This document shows positions 22,352 to 33,520 of a stretch of 64,000 bases of DNA, piece by piece (position 1 is the first letter of the stretch; each line of letters opens with the position of its first letter). The stretch lies in assembly GCA_002007465.1 (NCBI GenBank), contig LNAC01000762.1, forward strand, positions 579,425 to 643,424. Direction: 5' to 3'. A model generated the notes under the pieces. The model made no database searches and had not been told where the DNA came from. It saw nothing but the letters and a program-made list of their open reading frames with translations. This DNA comes from Ailurus styani (taxonomy: Eukaryota > Chordata > Mammalia > Carnivora > Ailuridae). Position numbers and translations under genes: made by a program.

Positions 22352-23934
22352 CCTACACCATTCCAGTGATCCAGGATACAGGGCTGGGAAACCAAAGACT
22401 TGGTCGTTGACTAAAAACCCCAAACAGTTCCCTTCCCTGCAAAAGGACCCCCACCTCCTACCCGAGCAGAAGTGAACCCAGCAGTTGAACACCAACTCCA
22501 AGCCAGGATGTAGATGAGCACGTGGGCCTACGTCATCCAATTCTCAATCAACAGAGTAAGGCCTCGGCCAAGTGAATGGTGTAATCGCAACAACAACAAT
22601 AATTATGGAAATTAATAAGCCAATAAGTCATCTGGGTCAGCAGGACCCAGAGTCAGTGACCAACCCCAAGAGGTCAATTACAGGATCAACCTGAACTCAG
22701 TTCTTTCTGGTCCCAGGCTCTTCTGTGGAGGAGGAAAAGGAAGGGAATTTAGCCAGCCATGGGGGAGAAAGCAAGAATTTCTGGAATCTCTTATCTTCCT
22801 CTGCCAGCCCAAACACAGATCCTTAAGCAACTCCGTAAATCAAAGTATACAAACAAAGAGTCCTGGAAGGCTCAGGAATCTCCTCCCACGGTCCCTCCGT
22901 GCTGGAGCCAGCAGCTGGGGCAGAAACTCGAAATGGCTGATGGAGGGTTTGTAGAAACAGAAAGAAGCTGAGTGGCTGTCCCACCAGACTTGGGAACTGC
23001 AGGGCGCTGCTTGCACTTAGAAGCAGGAAAGACTCCCCGGGGAAGCGCACAGGGAGGAGTCAGCCCAGGGGAGGAGGTTAGCAGGCTGAAGCCGAGGGGC
23101 AGGGGCAGAAGGATCCTCGGAGCAGCACTGGTCTGACTCAGGTGTGCTTTCCAACCTGCACGCTGCTGTGTGAATAGGGTGGGTGGCGTGAACACACTGA
23201 AACGCTCAAGGGTAATCAAACTGCGGCCAAGAGAAGAGCTGCTTTATCAAACGACGTTGACGTGGGCAAGTCTGGCCACGGGCCGGTGGAGGGTCTTGGT
23301 GGGAGAACACCTCTGCCAGGGCCCCTCCTCATTCCGGACCCCAGAAAAACAACGCAACAGAGACTCTCCCTTGCTTCCGGAGACGACGCTGTTTTCCAAA
23401 AAGCTTGACGAGGCTCAGCCCAGAATCACAGCCCTCTTGCGCTGCCCTGCTCACAACCACCAGGATTTTACCAACTCCTGTCGTGTGTTCAGAGGAGAGA
23501 GAAGGCCTGGGCTGGACCACCGCATCCAAGCAGGAAAGGCTGGCTCAACAAACGAGAGGTTTCACAGGAGACGGAAGAATCCTGTTCGGTGTGCACCTGG
23601 CCAGGGAAGGGCTGAGAACAGGGCACGGGTACTACAAAAGTACAAAAGCCACATTATTTCTGTAATAACTACAGAAAGTAAAGTTGCACACAATCTCGTC
23701 TAGTGCCAGTATCCAGGCCCGGATTATAAAATGGTGGGGGGCTCCTTACTGGCCGTGGCCTCGATGTTCCTGCATGATCTTGGCCAGCCCATGACTCCAG
23801 CCTCACGCTCCACGTGAACGTCCCTCCTGTTGCTGGAAGAGGCCAAGTTCGTGCCTGCCTCCCAGTCTTGTATGCGCTGATCCCTCAGCCGTGAACAAAT
23901 CTTGGCAAGGCTGGCTCATGGCCAACACCCAAGC
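22352..23934. other. Unassigned intron sequence
   Basis: No gene supported. The 177-codon frame at 23170-23703 is overlapped on both strands and has no domain. Confidence 0.4.
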
Positions 23935-24190
23935 TTCCTCAAAGGGTCTTCCCGGACAGCTCCAAAGAAGGCCATCCCAGCCTCTGCTGATCGCCCTTGG
24001 TCACGTCACTTTATTTTCCTCACAGGACTTAACCACTACCTGACGTCACCTCGTTCGTGACGTGTTTGCACACGCGTCCTCCCCACCTCAACATCAGTTC
24101 CATGAAGACTAGAGCCCTCACCCATCGGCTTCCCAGTGCCTAGAACGCTATCAGATAATGGCGCGCCAACATTTGTTGATGAAATGAGTA
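23935..24190 (+). repeat. L2 3' end fragment
   Basis: AAGGGTCTTCCCGGACAGCT, TTTATTTTCCTCACAGGACT, ACTACCTGACGTCACC, AGTTCCATGAAGACTAGAG and AGTGCCTAGAACGCTATCAG follow the L2 ORF end and 3' UTR in order. Confidence 0.8.
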
Positions 24191-25714
24191 TTTGTCGAAC
24201 CTATGGGCACAGTCCTTTTCTCTGAGGAGGAGGAGTCTGGCTCTGCACGCAAAGGTGTGCACTTTGGTGCCTAAAGCACAGAAAACTAGCTGCTGAGGAA
24301 CTGGCGCACCGCTGACGAAAAGACGCCAGTCTTTCCATAATAACCTGTTAGCAGAACTAAATGAGCACCTTAAACTTTTTCCATGTTTTGAATAAAGCCT
24401 GCCTAGATATTTTTGCTTTTTATCGTGGCAGCTTCAAGTGATAATTCTGGGTGGTTATTAATACCGAACACAGCCAATATGTGAAAGATCACTCTTAGAC
24501 TTTCTATTGTAAGGCAGAATGACAGGGTATAAATATCCCAACACATAGACGGGGATACAAATCCAAATTCGGTATTTGTGGAACATACTGAAATAATCTC
24601 AGTATTAGCCAACTGTTCAAATTTTGAAGAAAAATGAAAACACCGCTCTCACTGGCATTGTTCAACAAAACATACTACACTCCGGGATGACATCGGATAG
24701 GACCACGGTGCAGTCTGTCTCCAGCCCCGCTCTGTCGCCTTTCCAGAAGATTCCACAGTGCCAGCCAGACCACGCTCTTGCGCCGAAGCTGACACTCAGT
24801 GTTTGCCAGGGCTGAGTCTTAGGCCACGTGACAAACATGAGTGGTGTGCCTGCACTCCAAAAATCCCATTTCAATTAAACCAGTGGTCCAGGTTGTATAA
24901 GGGACATTAACAGTGGAGCATTAATCAAGTATCATGAAAACGGCCTATAAAGAGACTGCATATGGGCCCAACTCCAGCAACAGAAATCGAGGGAGAATTC
25001 TCATGGAGCAGAAGTTTGTGGAACAAAATACCGAGCAAGCTTCCCAACGGGCCACAGATAATTTGCAAAATGACTGCAAAGGGCATCATTTGCTTATGCA
25101 AAATAGCATCTTTTATCTGAAGACTCCAGCGTGCCATTTGACCAGAGGTACTCCTGTTGAGATCCTAAGCAGGAGTGAGAATCAGTCCCAATTTTCAAGA
25201 GTCCGGCCCCTTTCTCCACCAGGCAGGTGGGAAAACCATCCATGGGCAATTAGATGGGTTGACTTTGGGCCGCTAAGAGTTCTCCCTGCTGCAAGAGGCC
25301 TCCTCAAGGTAAGAATGGCAAGCCGGGGATAAGGACAAAATGGTATGCCGCCATGTTTCCGTGGCCTTGGAAACTGCTCCAAATGCCCTCTTAGCTCTGA
25401 CCTCCACACAGCTGCAGGAGTGTAGCTGAATCAAGCACGGGCTCACACAGCCAGTTTTCTGTCCAGCCCATCACAGACACCGGGAAATTCTCAATCAGGG
25501 CAGCAGACGAGTGGTCATGGGCTCTGGACACCTGCTGCCACAGCTAGGCCACTCTGAATCAGATTTCAGCTCACCATCCAAAACCCATGTTTCCCTGAAC
25601 ATCCCGTGTCCTCTTGTCACTAGCCTCACAGATCTGTAACACATGCTGGACAGAGGGACAGCGAACCCAGTACACTCTCTTACATTCAAAGGTATGTTGG
25701 AGAGGGACGATCTG
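24191..25714. other. Unassigned intron sequence; AT-balanced block at 24850-25140
   Basis: No gene recognised. The block 24850-25140 is free of recognised repeats and contains ATTTGCTTATGCAAAAT and several TTAAT words; it is a possible conserved non-coding element. Confidence 0.4.
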
Positions 25715-26420
25715 GCAACATATGTATCAAAAGCCTTAAAATTTTACATACCCCTGAATGCAACAATTCCATTTAGTAATTTCTTCTAAAGGAATAATTC
25801 TGAATGTACTCAATGAGAGAACTGCAAAGATATTCAAAGGGAGCTATGAGAAACTAGAAACAATCTAAATGTCAAACAACATGGTCCTGGTTAAATAATT
25901 ATGCTAGATCCATTTACTAGAATGCAAATATATTTGGCATTAAAAACAATGCTGTAGGGACACCTGGGTGGCTCAGTGGGTTAAGCATCTGCCTTCAGCT
26001 CAGGTCATGATCTCCACATCCTGGGATCAAGCCCCACATAGGGCCCCCTGCTCAGTGGGAAGCCCGCTTCTCCCTCTCTCTTTGCCCCTCCCCATGCTTG
26101 TGCTCTAATAAACAAAATCCTAAAAAAAAAAAAAAAAATACAACACTGTAGAGGATTAGTGCCATAAAGCAATCTTATAAAATATTAAGTGAAAAAAAGA
26201 CTGCAAAACCTTCTACATATGACCTTTTTGTTATAAATATTCCTTTTTTGTTAAAATTGCATCCTGTAAGATATACACCAAAAAGCTTTGCAGTGGCTAT
26301 TTCTGGCCAGTGGGATCACTGGCAAGTTCTGTATTCTTTTTTTTCCCCCCTCATCTTTTAAAATGCTTTTGATACAGTAAATGTGAAACAGGCTTCACAT
26401 CAAAGAGAATAGGGGTTATT
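25715..26420 (+). mobile_element. Old L1 3' fragment split by a Can-SINE
   Basis: TGAATGCAACAATTCCATTT, AAAGGAATAATTCTGAATGT, AGAAACTAGAAACAATCTAA, then after the SINE CAATCTTATAAAATATTAAG and TTTGATACAGTAAATGTGAA. L1M-type 3' end, antisense to NOS1AP. Confidence 0.82.
25958..26139 (+). mobile_element. Can-SINE inserted in old L1
   Basis: Head GACACCTGGGTGGCTCAGTG, tail CTAATAAACAAAATCCT plus poly-A. Target duplication AACAATGCTGTAG (25945) / ACAACACTGTAG (26140), with L1 continuing on both sides. Confidence 0.96.
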
Positions 26421-27523
26421 ATTTTAAAATAATGCACTATGGAAACATCGCACGGGGTTTAAACACTTGTCTGTGGGAGACAATCACAACATCTCAGAAG
26501 CAAGCACAGTGACATTAAGATTTCTGCCCAAAGACACACATTATACGACGGTGCCTGCCAGAATGCCTTTTCACTGTGTGTTTGCCGAGGTCTGAAACAA
26601 ATGGTACCCAGATATAGACCCATCACACCAGGACTGCCCTATCTTGATGCCATAATTACCAGTGTTATCTTAACATTTGCAAATTATACATATATATGTT
26701 ACACACACACACACACACACAGTTAAGCAAAGCAACTATGAAAGGAGAAGGAAAGAACTTGCTTTTCTGGTCCCAGGCAGAGCTTATCATCGGGCTCAGC
26801 CCCTTTCGGGACGTTCTCCTCGTGAATCTTGGGAACAATGTCAGAGCCTCACTGTCTCCTGGAAGAGGAGACAGGACGTGTCAGCCAAAGGTTCAGAACT
26901 GAAATGTGATTCTAGAGAAGGGAGGTGGTGCCCAAGCACTCTTTCTAGAAGCTGCAGGCAGAAGCTTTTACAAGTCCTTCATCACAAGTCCCGTGACCTA
27001 CCTCATTGTCATTTTGGCTTTTACACTGTGTCTAGGTGCAAAGTTGTTACTAGAAATTACATTACAATCTCCATCTTAGTGATTCTAGCAGCACTGGGAG
27101 AGAGGGGAGAACGCCCAGACATCTGCAGGATCAGAGGCAAAAGTCTGTACAGTTCGGACACGTGGTCCTGGTACACAGAGCAGGCGACACCCGAGCCCAG
27201 CACTGAGGAAGCTGTCCAGCCCCTCGCCCACGTGACTGTTCCAATCGCCCCCATCAAGACTCTACAGCTCTTCAAGTCACCAAGTCATCGACCAGAAGAC
27301 AAGAGCAATTCATGAAACCAACGGGTTCTGGAAAGTAGGGTGTAATCAGTTTAGCATAAAATGAACACGAGCTGCCAACTAGTGTCACCAAACGGACCGG
27401 GCGAGGCAGGAGAGCGCCCCCACCCCCATGAGGACGTCTACATCCTGATCTGCAGGACACATGAATACGTTACTGTGCGCAGCCAAGGTTCTTGGGAGAG
27501 GTGATTCAGTCAAGGGCACTTCA
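26421..27523. other. Unassigned intron sequence
   Basis: Contains the (AC)n tract at 26701. A 212-codon frame at 26677-27315 runs through that tract and has no known domain; not accepted as a gene. Confidence 0.4.
26701..26721. repeat. (AC)n microsatellite
   Basis: About ten AC units preceded by ATATATATG. Confidence 0.95.
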
Positions 27524-27702
27524 GGGGCGCCTGCGCAGCTCAGTCAGTTGAGCGACTGACTTGGTTTCGGCTCCGGTTATGATCTCAGGGTTATGATCTC
27601 AAGTGAGCTCGAGCCCCGTGTCGGTTCTGTGCTCAGCAGAGAGTTGGCCTGAAGATCCTCTCCCCCTGCCCCTCCCCCCACCCACCCGAGCATGCTCTAA
27701 AA
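27524..27702 (+). mobile_element. Can-SINE, outer copy of a tail-to-tail pair
   Basis: Head GGGGCGCCTGCGCAGCTCAG, CT-rich tail ending CATGCTCTAAAA. Its poly-A region resumes at 27897-27930 after the second SINE. Confidence 0.92.
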
Positions 27703-27896
27703 TTTTTTTTAAAGATTTTATTTATTTGTTTGACACAGAGAGAGATCAGATCACAAGTAGGCAGAGAGGCAGGTAGAGAGGAGGAAGCAGGCTCCCTGCT
27801 GAGCAGAGAACCTGATGCGGGCCTCGATCCCAGGATCCTGAGATCATGACCTGAGCCGAAGGCAAAGGCTTTAACCCACTGAGCCACCCAGGTGCC
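27703..27896 (-). mobile_element. Young Can-SINE inserted in the tail of another
   Basis: TTTAAAGATTTTATTTATTT on the left, GATCACAAGTAGGCAGAGAG (mustelid-type), and the reversed head TGAGCCACCCAGGTGCCC. CTAAAA occurs on both sides as the probable target duplication. It forms an inverted pair with the copy to its left. Confidence 0.95.
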
Positions 27897-27939
27897 CTAA
27901 AACAAACAAATCTTTAGAAAAGAAAAAAAAAATCCTTCT

Positions 27940-28300
27940 ATGGAGAGATTATCCGGATTATCTTGCAGCCCAATGTAATCACAAGGGTCCTTAAAGGCGG
28001 CAGAGGGAGGCAGGAGAGGAGCATCCGAGGAGTTTCTGTAAAAGAATGGTCTGAGATGCGACAGTGAGAACTTTGAAGAGAGGAAGGGGCCCTGGGCCGA
28101 CAAATACCAGCAGAGCCTCTGGAAGGTAGAAAAGGCAGGGAAACAGATTCCACTCCGGAAAGGACCCAGCCCTGCAGAAACCTTGATGTGAGCCCAGTGA
28201 GACCCACGTCTGACTTCTGACAGACAACTGTAGAAGCACAGATGTACACGGAGTCGTTAAATCTGTGGTAATTTATTTCAGCAGCAATAGAAAGTAAGAG
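27940..28300 (+). mobile_element. MLT1-type LTR
   Basis: GAGATTATCCGGATTATCTT, CCAATGTAATCACAAGGGTC, AAGGTAGAAAAGGCAGGGAA, CCTTGATGTGAGCCCAGTGA and GTGGTAATTTATTTCAGCAG follow a MaLR LTR of MLT1 type. Antisense to NOS1AP. Confidence 0.82.
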
Positions 28301-28527
28301 AGACTATCTTGACTCTTCAAGAACTGGGAGCCTGCGACCCACGGCTGCACACGGTTGCAGCCTTCATGTCACCCAGCGGCTCCCTCAGTCAGGCTCAGGG
28401 AGCCGTGGGGGAAACATGGCGGCCAGGCTCTCCGCAGGCGTCCTACGGGGACCTTGCCTCCCCTACTGGACATGGTGCAGGGGGAGCAGAAAGGACGCTC
28501 GCTGGAACACCCCATAGTGAGGAAAAA

Positions 28528-28645
28528 GGTGCTGGAGTCAGGAAAAGTGGAGTTCAAATCCCAGCTCCACTCACCAGAAGCAAGGGACCCATTTGACCTG
28601 ACAGCACTGAATCCAACTAGAGAGACTCAAGGCCGTGTGAGCATC
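28528..28645 (+). repeat. MIR fragment
   Basis: GGTGCTGGAGTCAGGAAAAG and GGAGTTCAAATCCCAGCTCC match the MIR head (tctggagccagactgcctgggttcaaatcccagctctgcc). Confidence 0.75.
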
Positions 28646-29265
28646 AGCACCCAAACATCCAGTCAGAGAGCGGACCCTGCAAGTGGCCACTCTGTAGCCA
28701 ACAGTGGAGATTGTGCTAATAAGTGAGCTCATTCTGGGCCCGCGAGGAACGAACACGGCACTGACTTCTCATGTCCCTGGGCCCTGGCTTCCCCGGCTAG
28801 TCAATGAGGAAGGCTGGTGGCTCCCAACCCAGCTGGCTCCACAGCTCTGAGGCTGAAAATCTCAACGGTGATGGAAACAACGTGAAAAACACAAGTCCAA
28901 CATCGAAGGGAAGCAAGGACTTCTTCATTTCTATCCAGGCATTCTCCAGAGTCCTTCATGAGGGCCGCCCTCATCAGGCCATCACCAAAAAACACCCTGC
29001 GTGCACTTGAGGAAGGTACTAAACAGAAATCGTGGTGCGTCAGAGCTGTTGATGGCTCACAAGCCACGAATGGAATAAACTGGACGTTCTGGGTTCCTCC
29101 CCAGAAATAAGAATGCCAAAATCCATCCTCAGATAACCTGGTTATCGTGAGGGGCTCAGAATAACCCAATCTCCCAAAACGGAAGGCCCTCCATCACGGT
29201 CATCCGGGTCAGCTGGTCCTATTCCAGGCCCCCGAAAACAAGAAACAAATCTGCACAGCAAACAG
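28646..29265. other. Unassigned intron sequence
   Basis: No gene or repeat recognised. Confidence 0.4.
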
Positions 29266-29320
29266 TGAATGAATGAATGAATGAATGAATGAATGAATGA
29301 ATGAGTGAATGAATAAATAA
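29266..29320. repeat. (TGAA)n microsatellite, about 13 units
   Basis: TGAATGAATGAATGAA repeated, with one TGAG and then TAAA units at the right end. It produces a spurious SFIH-repeat frame on the minus strand. Confidence 0.97.
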
Positions 29321-29621
29321 AAGAGCTGACCACGATTTAATCTTTTAAGAAGAAGTAAAAATTATGTAGATGAGCTTATTTAAAATATAAGACACTATGT
29401 GAAACATGGAACATTTAGGTTACGCTGGATTCTTAATTACGCTGAATTCTGAATTCTTTAACTGGAGTAAGAATGGAGTATTGATTTATTGTCGTACTTC
29501 TTCCTTTGTCCTGACAGGTCTACACGCCGGGTGCCATCCTTCCTCTGACTTGTACACACACTACTGTACAAGGACCTTAGCAAAAATTATTTAAGGGTTT
29601 ACATTTTCTCAAAGGTTTGTT

Positions 29622-29820
29622 TGTTTTTGTTTGTTTTGTTTTTTTATTTGTTAGAGACAGAGGGAGCGAACACAAGCTGGCAGAGTGGCAGGCAGAGGCA
29701 GGGAGGGAAGCAGACTCCCCGCTGAGCAGGGAGCCCGATGCGGGACTTGATCCCAGGACCCTGGGATCATGATCTGAGCCAAAGGCAGCCGCTTAACTGA
29801 CTGAGCCACCCAGGCGTCCC
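29622..29820 (-). mobile_element. Can-SINE
   Basis: T/G-rich left end (TTTGTTTGTTTTG), GCAGGGAGCCCGATGCGGGA, reversed head TGAGCCACCCAGGCGTCCC. Flanks TCTCAAAGGTTTG / CCTCAAAGTTGTT suggest the target duplication. Confidence 0.95.
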
Positions 29821-30154
29821 TCAAAGTTGTTACTTAACATTCAAAGATATCCAAATCCTCTTTTGAAGCCAGTTTCTTGTCAGCATGCTGGTTGTTCCTC
29901 TCGCCAATTATGAACGGATCTAACCCTCCCCAGTCCTCGTTTGCCTGGAGAGTGGTTTGAACTATTCTCTGGCAACCCTTTCACTGACTATCTGGAAACC
30001 GACATCTGTAAAATTTGCAATTTCACTTTGAAATGCAATCGCATGGAATTTGCATCGCACTGCTGCACTGCCATATCTGAAAGAAAACCAACCGGGGCTG
30101 ACAGACTTGAGGATGGAGAACAGAGGGGAGGAGACTGAATGGGGGACCGTTTTC
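29821..30154. other. Unassigned AT-balanced block, possible conserved element
   Basis: No gene accepted. Repeat-free between a SINE and an LTR, with GCCAATTATGAA, AATTTGCAATTTCAC and GGAATTTGCATCGC words. A 65-codon frame at 29941-30138 has no domain. Confidence 0.4.
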
Positions 30155-30590
30155 ACTTTCCAGTGCTTCGTAACAAATTAGTGCAAACTTCAGGGTTCAC
30201 CGCAAACTGTGCTTATCTTCTCCCTGTTTCCCTGGACTCAGCTTGAGTCCTCGGCTCAGGGTCCCACAGGCCACTATTACGGTGTGGCCCAGGCTGTGTT
30301 CCACTGTGGCCTCCGGGTCCTCTTTCAAGCTCCCCGTGGTTGGCAGAATTCGGTTCCCTGCAGCTAAAGGACTGAGGCTCCCCACTTTCTTTCTGGCTCT
30401 CAGCCAGCGGTCACTGATTTCCTCCACGCCATCTGCAGTTCCTTTCCACGTCACCCCTCAGACACGGCAATTCTTCGAAGCCTTCAGGAGAAGCTCTCGC
30501 TCCAGTCTTTTATAAGGGGACATAATCTTGGTGGAGGGCGATACAAGGGCATGAGGCACTGGGGGGTCACCTTAGGGCACATTTGTTGTT
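30155..30590 (-). mobile_element. MLT1-type LTR
   Basis: AGTGCTTCGTAACAAATTAG, GGCAGAATTCGGTTCCCTGC, GGACTGAGGCTCCCCACTTT, GGCTCTCAGCCAGCGGTCAC and CTTTTATAAGGGGACATAAT follow the reversed MaLR LTR. Sense orientation of NOS1AP. Confidence 0.75.
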
Positions 30591-30601
30591 AGGACCATTT
30601 T

Positions 30602-30788
30602 ATTTATTTATAAAGATTTATTTATTTTAGAGAGCCCAAAGGAACCCAGTGGGGAGGCGGAGAGAGAGAGGGAGAGACTCCACACTGAGCCAGAGCCCCA
30701 TGCGGGACTCGATCCCACAACCCTGAGATCACGACTGAGCTGAAACCAAGACTTGGACGCTCCACCGACCGCGCCACCCAGGCGCCCC
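30602..30788 (-). mobile_element. Can-SINE
   Basis: TTATTTATAAAGATTTATTT left end, CCCATGCGGGACTCGATCCC, reversed head GCGCCACCCAGGCGCCCC. Target duplication AGGACCATTTT (30591) / AGGACTATTTT (30789). Confidence 0.95.
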
Positions 30789-30889
30789 AGGACTATTTTC
30801 TAAGCGATCAGCTCCTTAGTGAAGATTCGATGTTACAAACGCTACTGCTTTCCGAGGCGCCCATCAACCACAAGTCCAGATGACGAACC

Positions 30890-31500
30890 CATGCACAGTA
30901 AGGACCCCCTGGGCCCTCACCCTCAGATCCATTCTCTCCATCCCACCCACCAAGGCTCTGCTGGGGCCCAGCATTTCCTGCCCGTGTGAACGATATGGTG
31001 TCTAGTCTTGGTCTCCTCTGGATCCAGGCTCTACCGCACCCCTGGAGAGAGCTCTGTGCCTCACGGCGTTCGCGTCTGCTTACAATGCATCCGTAGCTCC
31101 CCAGCAACAGCAGGATAAAGTCAAAGCTTTCTTGCAGGCAAGGCGGTGCCTTCATGGTTTCGTGGCTGGAGAAGCCCAGGGCCACATGCCTCCCTCCCCA
31201 GCCCGCCCCGTGCTCTCCCCTTGAGACCAGGGGTGTCGCCTCGGTCTGGATTTCCCTCCCCTTCGTCCGTCCTTCTAACCTGAGCTCCAGGGTCCCCTCC
31301 CCTGTGAGGCCCACCCTGACTCCCCCAGGCGGTCCCACGTGATCCTTCCCATCCCACAGAACTGCTACGCAGCATGTATCCCTCTGGGCTGGAGCTACTG
31401 ACTTCTGGGTTCTTCTCCCCGCCATCCTGGGCACATCTGGAGGCCAAGAGCTCGTTTTTCCTTTCCTATATCTCAACAGTACTGGGAACAGGCAATAGCA
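30890..31500 (+). repeat. L2 fragment
   Basis: CAACAGCAGGATAAAGTCAA, GCTTTCTTGCAGGCAAGGC, TGAGGCCCACCCTGACTCCC and ACTGGGAACAGGCAATAGC follow the L2 ORF2 end. The open frame on the opposite strand (30808-31476) is a by-product. Confidence 0.68.
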
Positions 31501-31534
31501 ATGGCATTTGAATTAACCCTATTTCTAGCACAAG

Positions 31535-31760
31535 GTGGCAATTAAGAGCCTGGGGTTACGAAACCACACGGCCTGGGTTTGAAGGCCGGCGACACCACTT
31601 ACTAGGGGCATGACTCAGGGCAGGTTACTCAACCTCTCCGTACTTTGGTTTCATCGTTTCCCAATGAAAAATCTCTATCGAAAAAAAATCTTAATTCTAA
31701 AATGTCTTTAAAATTAAAAAAGAATACCTACTTTATAAGCTCGCTATAAGGAACGAACAA
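31535..31760 (+). repeat. MIR element, nearly full length
   Basis: AAGAGCCTGGGGTTACGAAA, GGCCTGGGTTTGAAGGCCGG, CCACTTACTAGGGGCATGAC, GGCAGGTTACTCAACCTCTC and GAATACCTACTTTATAAGCT follow the MIR consensus from head to tail. Confidence 0.9.
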
Positions 31761-32334
31761 GTTGCTATTTGTGAAGGACCTGCAAAAAGGTATAGAGAGG
31801 ACTGGGACAATACAAACATTGGTTAAGGAAAACAAACACACCACAACCACGGAACACGCAACGGTGGGGAATTCATCCAAGCAAAGGAGAGACGGCACAC
31901 AGATCGGGGAGATGAGCCAACAGGGGAACCGTCCTTGTCGATGTTGTTCTGAAATACTCTAGCCAAAAAAGAAAAGGTATAAATAAATCAACTATGAGAA
32001 AAAGCAGAAACTGCAAAAGCCTGATGATGCCAGTACCTGAGCGACAGGGAGACCAGCAACTCTATTTGTCGGGTTTTACAAGTTCGACAATTTCCAGAAT
32101 GAACACAGCTGAAGCCTGAATCCGCCAGCCCCAGCCCAGCATCCAGCGAGAGTCAAGAGCACCCGGGTAAGGCTCTGCCTCTCACGTGCCAAGGAAGCAC
32201 CCCCTTCCTACTGCGGTTCCCGTGTGGCCATGGGTCCCCAGGGAGCTCGAGGACACATGGCTCCAGCCCCCCCAGCCACACACGTCCTCCCCCACGCCGT
32301 GCTCCCCTCCGGAGATGGCCTGGCGTGACAGAGA
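31761..32334. other. Unassigned intron sequence
   Basis: No gene recognised; the first 100 bases may be the MIR 3' end or older DNA. Confidence 0.4.
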
Positions 32335-32460
32335 AGCACAGACGTCAAGAGTGCTGGGTTCAACTTAATGCTAACTCTGCCACCATTTAACCTTCTCAGC
32401 CTCACTCTGCTCATCCGTAAAATGGAAAACCCCACCTCCTAAGGTCACTGAAACCAGAAG
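32335..32460 (+). repeat. MIR fragment
   Basis: AGTGCTGGGTTCAACTTAAT, TGCCACCATTTAACCTTCTC and CTCATCCGTAAAATGGAAAA match the MIR core. Confidence 0.82.
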
Positions 32461-32494
32461 GGAAGGTGGACCATGCTGAGCCTGGGGCTGGGGT

Positions 32495-32590
32495 CTCTTC
32501 CTGCCGGTGACTCAGTAACCTCAGCGCACAGCCCACCCACCTGTAGAATGGGAATGCCACCCCAAGGTGACCCGAAGACCTGAAAGGGCC
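32495..32590 (+). repeat. MIR-like fragment
   Basis: GTGACTCAGTAACCTCAGCG and CCACCTGTAGAATGGGAATG resemble the MIR core. It is either a second MIR or a duplicated piece of the one just before it. Confidence 0.55.
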
Positions 32591-32984
32591 ACCGGTGGGC
32601 CAGCCCCTCCCTTGAGTCACAACAGGGTGAAGGGCTCAGCTGCAGGAAACTCCCCAGGGCTGCCGGGCCTCCTGCCTCACCCAAGGGGAGAGGAGGTTCG
32701 GGGATCACCTTAAGCTCCTCCTCAACCCGAAGGAGGGATCCTCAAGGCTCAGCTAAGCCCCGACTTCTCCAGGGCTGCTCCAAATCACATCACCCTACTT
32801 TCCCACTATTACCTCCCAGAATTAAAAAAAAAAAAATTCTCAGCAAACTTGGTGGCCATGCTTAGCACTCATAAACAGGGGGGAATAAAGAAAGCAAGTC
32901 AGTATATGGGCAGCTGAGCGCCAGGACAAGTCCATTTTCAGAGCGTGCTGACTTTGTCCAGGTGAAAGGAAGGGGAAGGGCCTT
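32591..32984. other. Unassigned intron sequence
   Basis: Includes an A13 run at 32824-32836; nothing else recognised. Confidence 0.4.
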
Positions 32985-33520
32985 TAGATGTTTATCCAAT
33001 TGATTTGAAAACCAGTCCACATAAAAATGTGTTTATAGCAGCTTCATTCGTCATCACCAAAGTGGGGACGCAATGAACGCATCCTTCAGTGAGGAGCGCT
33101 GAATCCATGAATGGTGGCAGGTACGCGGATACCATGGAATACTATTCAGCGGTGAAAAGCAAGGCGCTGTCAAGCCACAAAAAGACATGGATGACCCTTA
33201 AATGCACATGGCAAAGTGACAGAAAGCCTGGAGGACAAACCTACACACTGTGATTCTGGTCACAGGACATTCTGGAAAAGGCGAAGCTGGAGAGACCACG
33301 TCCACAGCGGTTGGCAAGGATTCGCAAACGGGAGGTTGAACAGGTAAAGCACAGGAGATCATTTAGGATGGCGAAATCAGCCTGTGAGATACTGTAATAG
33401 TAAATATGAGACTTACAAGCGTTTGTCAAAAACCCAGAGAACTCTCCAGCATAAGAAGAACCTATAATGCATGCAATTAAGACAAATATCACTGGGGAGG
33501 TTGCGGGGGCGGCGGGGGGG
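32985..33520 (+). mobile_element. L1 3' fragment
   Basis: GTGTTTATAGCAGCTTCATT, ACCATGGAATACTATTCAGC, AAAGACATGGATGACCCTTA and TACTGTAATAGTAAATATGA followed by GTTTGTCAAAAACCCAGAGA are L1 3' end phrases. Antisense to NOS1AP. Confidence 0.88.

Noticed and set aside
26677..27315. 212-codon open frame on the plus strand
   Set aside because: Begins in an (AC)n microsatellite giving a His/Thr run; no domain after it.
29142..29333. Minus-strand frame with repeated SFIH units
   Set aside because: Translation of the (TGAA)n microsatellite.
30808..31476. 222-codon open frame on the minus strand
   Set aside because: Runs through the tail end of a SINE and an L2 fragment read antisense.
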